Source: Nitrospirota bacterium (GTDB lineage Bacteria; Nitrospirota; Thermodesulfovibrionia; Thermodesulfovibrionales; JdFR-85). Taken from it: a DNA stretch of 5,329 bases. The stretch covers positions 1 to 5,329 of the forward strand of contig WFTX01000177.1 in NCBI GenBank assembly GCA_015485235.1, in the 5' to 3' direction. The notes beneath the pieces were generated by a model. It worked only from the letters and a program-made list of their open reading frames with translations, was not told the origin of the DNA and ran no database searches. The position numbers and the translations under genes are program-made. Shown here in pieces: positions 5,315 through 5,329 of the stretch. The number at the start of each line of letters is the position of its first letter. Within the stretch, counting starts at the first letter, position 1.

Positions 5315-5329
5315 CTGTCTCTTATACAC
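5315..5329. other. Tn5/Nextera mosaic-end adapter remnant (artefact)
   Basis: The last 15 bases, CTGTCTCTTATACAC, are identical to the first 15 bases of the reverse complement of the 19-base Tn5 mosaic end used in transposase-based Illumina libraries. The match runs exactly to the terminal base. This is untrimmed adapter, not genomic sequence, and it shows that the window's right edge is a contig end. Confidence 0.95.

Noticed and set aside
5315..5329. Possible biological Tn5/IS50 end, i.e. a real transposon insertion
   Set aside because: The match is to the engineered hyperactive mosaic end, it is cut exactly at the window end, and no transposase or target duplication is visible. Library adapter is the far simpler explanation.

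Overview
This 5,329-base window looks like the end of a metagenomic or draft-genome contig from a Gram-negative-type environmental bacterium. All six genes are bacterial and base composition is moderate, near half G+C. The protein style (trigger factor, ClpX and a DUF72/DUF1614 pair) would fit Nitrospirota or one of the former deltaproteobacterial groups. That placement is a low-confidence inference from family resemblance, because nothing here is a phylogenetic marker I can score.

Layout. The left half carries the classic protein quality-control cluster on the minus strand, in transcription order tig (trigger factor, 2746-1463), clpP (1463-873) and clpX (807 to beyond base 1). tig and clpP overlap by one base (TAATG), and clpP and clpX are 65 bases apart with a hairpin between them. 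Trigger factor binds nascent chains at the ribosome. ClpX unfolds tagged substrates and feeds them into the ClpP barrel. Upstream of tig on the same strand lies an exodeoxyribonuclease III-family DNA repair nuclease (3711-2944), separated by a 197-base gap that holds a candidate tig promoter and short inverted repeats.

The right half reads on the plus strand: a DUF72/YecE-type protein (3779-4504) and, 42 bases later, a DUF1614 polytopic membrane protein (4547-5200). The nuclease and the DUF72 gene diverge from a 67-base gap. Candidate promoters there would place both transcription starts at or within a few bases of the start codons, and neither gene has a good Shine-Dalgarno site.

The right-hand 129 bases hold no gene. 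They contain three successive short arrays of different 7-base units. The final 15 bases (5315-5329) match the Tn5/Nextera mosaic-end adapter, so they are sequencing artefact rather than genome. The gene content is mostly housekeeping and I see no convincing new system. The best leads are the heptamer arrays, the possible leaderless divergent pair, and the uncharacterised DUF72-DUF1614 pair.
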